The notes under the pieces: model-generated | Databases searched by the model: none | What the model saw: only the letters and a program-made list of their open reading frames with translations | What the model was told of the DNA's origin: nothing | Made by a program: the position numbers and the translations under genes | Assembly (NCBI GenBank): GCA_034721855.1 | Contig: JAYENB010000137.1 | Span: 1 to 15,663 of the forward strand | Direction: 5' to 3' | DNA from: JAQIBY01 sp034721855 | GTDB taxonomy: Bacteria > Bacteroidota > Bacteroidia > Bacteroidales > ML635J-15 | DNA: 15,663 nucleotides | Part shown: positions 14,183-15,663 of the stretch, in pieces | Layout: each line of letters opens with the position of its first letter | Position numbering within the stretch: the first letter of the stretch is position 1

Positions 14183-14206
14183 TGGGCGGAAATTGGTTGG
14201 CATATT

Positions 14207-14773
14207 ATGAACATACAAATGAAAGAAAAACGGCAGCGCCTCATGGATGTGGCTTTGGAATTGTTCAGCGAAGAAGGCTATCACTCTGTGAGCATAAGCC
14301 GCATTGCCAAAGAAGCCGGCATGTCTAAAGGTAATACCTATAATTACTTTGCAAGCAAACAGGATTTGCTCATCGCCATTGTGATGGATGGTTATGATGA
14401 TATTTTAAAAAATTTTGATACCAATCACGATGGAAATCTAAGTCAGGAAGAGTTCTATTATTTTATTGATAAACTTTTTGATAACATCCAGGCGCGACAA
14501 CCTTTCTGGAAGCTGATGTTTTCCCTTCTGCTGCAGCCACATATCCTGGAATTGCTGGATGACGACCTGGAGCCAATCGGAAAACGCAGTATTGGTATTT
14601 TGAGTTCCTTTTTTGTCAATAACGGCAGCGATGACCCCTATACTGACTTGCTGTTCTTTTCATCTCTGACAAAAGGTGCCATAATGCAATACGTTTATAG
14701 TCCGGAGAGCATAGATATCGACAAACTGAAAAACAAAATCATAAGCTATTATAAAAACGAATGCAATTATTAA
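14207..14773 (+). CDS. TetR/AcrR-family transcriptional regulator with an EF-hand-like loop
   Basis: 188 residues. The N-terminal TetR DNA-binding domain spans about 6-55: KRQRLMDVALELFSEEGYHSVSISRIAKEAGMSKGNTYNYFASKQDLL, with helix-turn-helix at 29-49. The rest is the helical ligand/dimer domain (LFDNIQARQPFWKLMFSLLLQP is typical of one Bacteroidota subgroup). I chose the ATG at 14207. The frame is open back to 14105, but that extension is read through the operator and promoter and has no TetR homology; the ATG at 14219 is a possible alternative. Residues 71-82, DTNHDGNLSQEE, fit the 12-residue calcium-binding EF-hand loop exactly (D1, N3, D5, G6, L8, S9, E12), flanked by helices. Whether it binds calcium is unknown. 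The LolA-like gene starts 17 bases after its stop. Confidence 0.88.
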   Translation: MNIQMKEKRQRLMDVALELFSEEGYHSVSISRIAKEAGMSKGNTYNYFASKQDLLIAIVMDGYDDILKNFDTNHDGNLSQEEFYYFIDKLFDNIQARQPFWKLMFSLLLQPHILELLDDDLEPIGKRSIGILSSFFVNNGSDDPYTDLLFFSSLTKGAIMQYVYSPESIDIDKLKNKIISYYKNECNY

Positions 14774-14790
14774 TGTAAAGCCTGATAATC

Positions 14791-15534
14791 ATGAAACACA
14801 TCATCATCCCATTTGCATTGTTACTATTGAGCCTGATAGCGGGCGCACAAAATGCAACTGAAATTGTTCGCAATGCCTACGAGAAAGTGAACGGCACATC
14901 AAGCTATGCCGAAATGACCATGAAAATTGTCCGTCCGGACTGGAACCGGAGCATTTCCATGAAATCCTGGAGCAAAGGACTGAAATATTCCATGGTATAT
15001 ATCACCGCACCGGCTCAGGAAAAGGGACAGGTATTCATGAAGCGGGACAATGAAATGTGGAACTGGCAACCCAAAATCAACCGCATGATAAAACTTCCGC
15101 CCTCGATGATGATGCAATCGTGGATGGGTTCTGATTTCACCAACGATGACCTGATTAACCAGGCATCCATTGTGAATGATTATGAGCATGAAATTCTCAG
15201 CACAGAAGAAATGAACGGAGAGGCATGTTACAAAATTCAGTTTACGCCAAAACCGGATGCACCGGTGGTGTGGGGAAAACTCATATCGTGGATTTCAAAA
15301 GACGGATATCACATGTACCGCACTGAATATTACGATGAAGATGATTACCTGGTAAAAACCGAGCTGGCCTCGGATATCAAAACCATGGACGGCGAAGAAA
15401 TCACCACAAAATTTACCACAATTCCGGCTGATGAAGAAGGCCATAAAACCATAATGATAATGGAAGATGTGGATTTTAATCATGAGACCGAAGACGGCTT
15501 TTTCAGCCAGATGAATATGAAAAGGATTAGATAA
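14791..15534 (+). CDS. LolA-like outer membrane lipoprotein-sorting protein
   Basis: 247 residues. Signal peptide 1-19 (MKHIIIPFALLLLSLIAGA, cleavage near AGA-QN), so it acts in the periplasm. It then has the LolA/LolB-type half-barrel pattern: ATEIVRNAYEKVNGTSSYAEMTMKIVRP, MVYITAPAQEKGQVFMKRDNEMWNWQPKINRMIKLPP, then the well-conserved SMMMQSWMGSDFTNDDL. This belongs to the COG2834-like group found beside ABC permeases or RND-type exporters rather than to housekeeping LolA. It probably carries a lipid or lipoprotein between membranes for such an exporter. It is the second gene after the tetR-type regulator and likely shares its promoter and repression. The partner transporter, if present, would lie beyond the right end of the window. 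Confidence 0.85.
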   Translation: MKHIIIPFALLLLSLIAGAQNATEIVRNAYEKVNGTSSYAEMTMKIVRPDWNRSISMKSWSKGLKYSMVYITAPAQEKGQVFMKRDNEMWNWQPKINRMIKLPPSMMMQSWMGSDFTNDDLINQASIVNDYEHEILSTEEMNGEACYKIQFTPKPDAPVVWGKLISWISKDGYHMYRTEYYDEDDYLVKTELASDIKTMDGEEITTKFTTIPADEEGHKTIMIMEDVDFNHETEDGFFSQMNMKRIR

Positions 15535-15539
15535 CAGGT

Positions 15540-15663
15540 AACTGTTCACATTTTAAAATTAAATAACTGTTAATTGACCTAATTTCTAATTGCTCTAATT
15601 AATCTAAAAAATGACCAATAAAACTAATTATTAGAATGATTGCAGTTGCTGTTCCGGAATTAA
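15540..15663. repeat. AT-rich spacer with degenerate CTAATT repeats
   Basis: Between about 15571 and 15607 the unit CTAATT or TAATTG recurs at roughly 8-base spacing (TTAATTGAC, CTAATTTC, TAATTGCT, CTAATTAAT). No terminator is clear. An ATG at 15636 opens a frame (MIAVAVPEL) that is still open at the window edge; it could be the start of the next gene, but nine codons are too few to say. Confidence 0.45.

Noticed and set aside
14105..14206. N-terminal extension of the TetR regulator
   Set aside because: It would be encoded by the operator and promoter themselves and precedes the normal TetR N-terminus.

Overview
The window looks like a chromosomal segment of a Bacteroidota bacterium, most like the Bacteroidales/Marinilabiliales type. 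Evidence: AT-rich spacers, starts without Shine-Dalgarno sequences, several matches to the Bacteroidota -7 promoter box (TAnnTTTG), a CarboxypepD_reg-like/DUF5686 protein, LVIVD repeats, and an RbfA-permease pair. No species can be named.

Layout. (1) 1-1600 is a gene-poor scrap region. It holds the end of a direct repeat, the C-terminal tail of a dead thioredoxin-family gene, at least eight copies of a CCCC-TTCG-GGGG palindrome, one clear and one doubtful N-terminal remnant of an IS200-like/RAYT transposase, and a GC-rich ~157-bp element that folds into a long hairpin (1371-1527). (2) 1602-3177 holds rbfA, overlapping by 4 bases a LolC/E-type permease. (3) 3178-4083 is a second scrap region: an antisense LVIVD-repeat gene fragment cut at both ends, a 21-bp perfect inverted repeat, and short direct repeats. 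(4) 4084-4845 is rsmA/ksgA on the minus strand. Divergent from it is a tight three-gene operon (4919-8008): two different UPF0104/flippase-like membrane proteins and a membrane-anchored family 2 glycosyltransferase. (5) 8002-8044 repeats the sequence found at 13-56. (6) recQ (minus) is divergent from kdsD/kpsF, which is followed after 3 bases by a large DUF5686 outer-membrane protein. (7) A TetR-type regulator, preceded by a palindromic operator between its promoter boxes, is followed closely by a secreted LolA-like protein.

Working together: most intact genes concern the envelope. KdsD makes the Kdo precursor for lipopolysaccharide. The UPF0104/UPF0104/GT2 operon is probably a small lipid- or polyprenol-linked glycan module (inference). 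The LolC/E-type permease, DUF5686 protein and LolA-like protein act in or across the periplasm. rbfA, rsmA and recQ are housekeeping genes for ribosome maturation and DNA repair.

Observations most worth a second look: a canonical 12-residue EF-hand loop inside the TetR regulator; the decayed RAYT/REP island; the multi-hairpin element at 1371-1527; and the doublet of UPF0104 proteins with a QxxRW glycosyltransferase. I found no CRISPR, phage, toxin-antitoxin or recognisable defence system.
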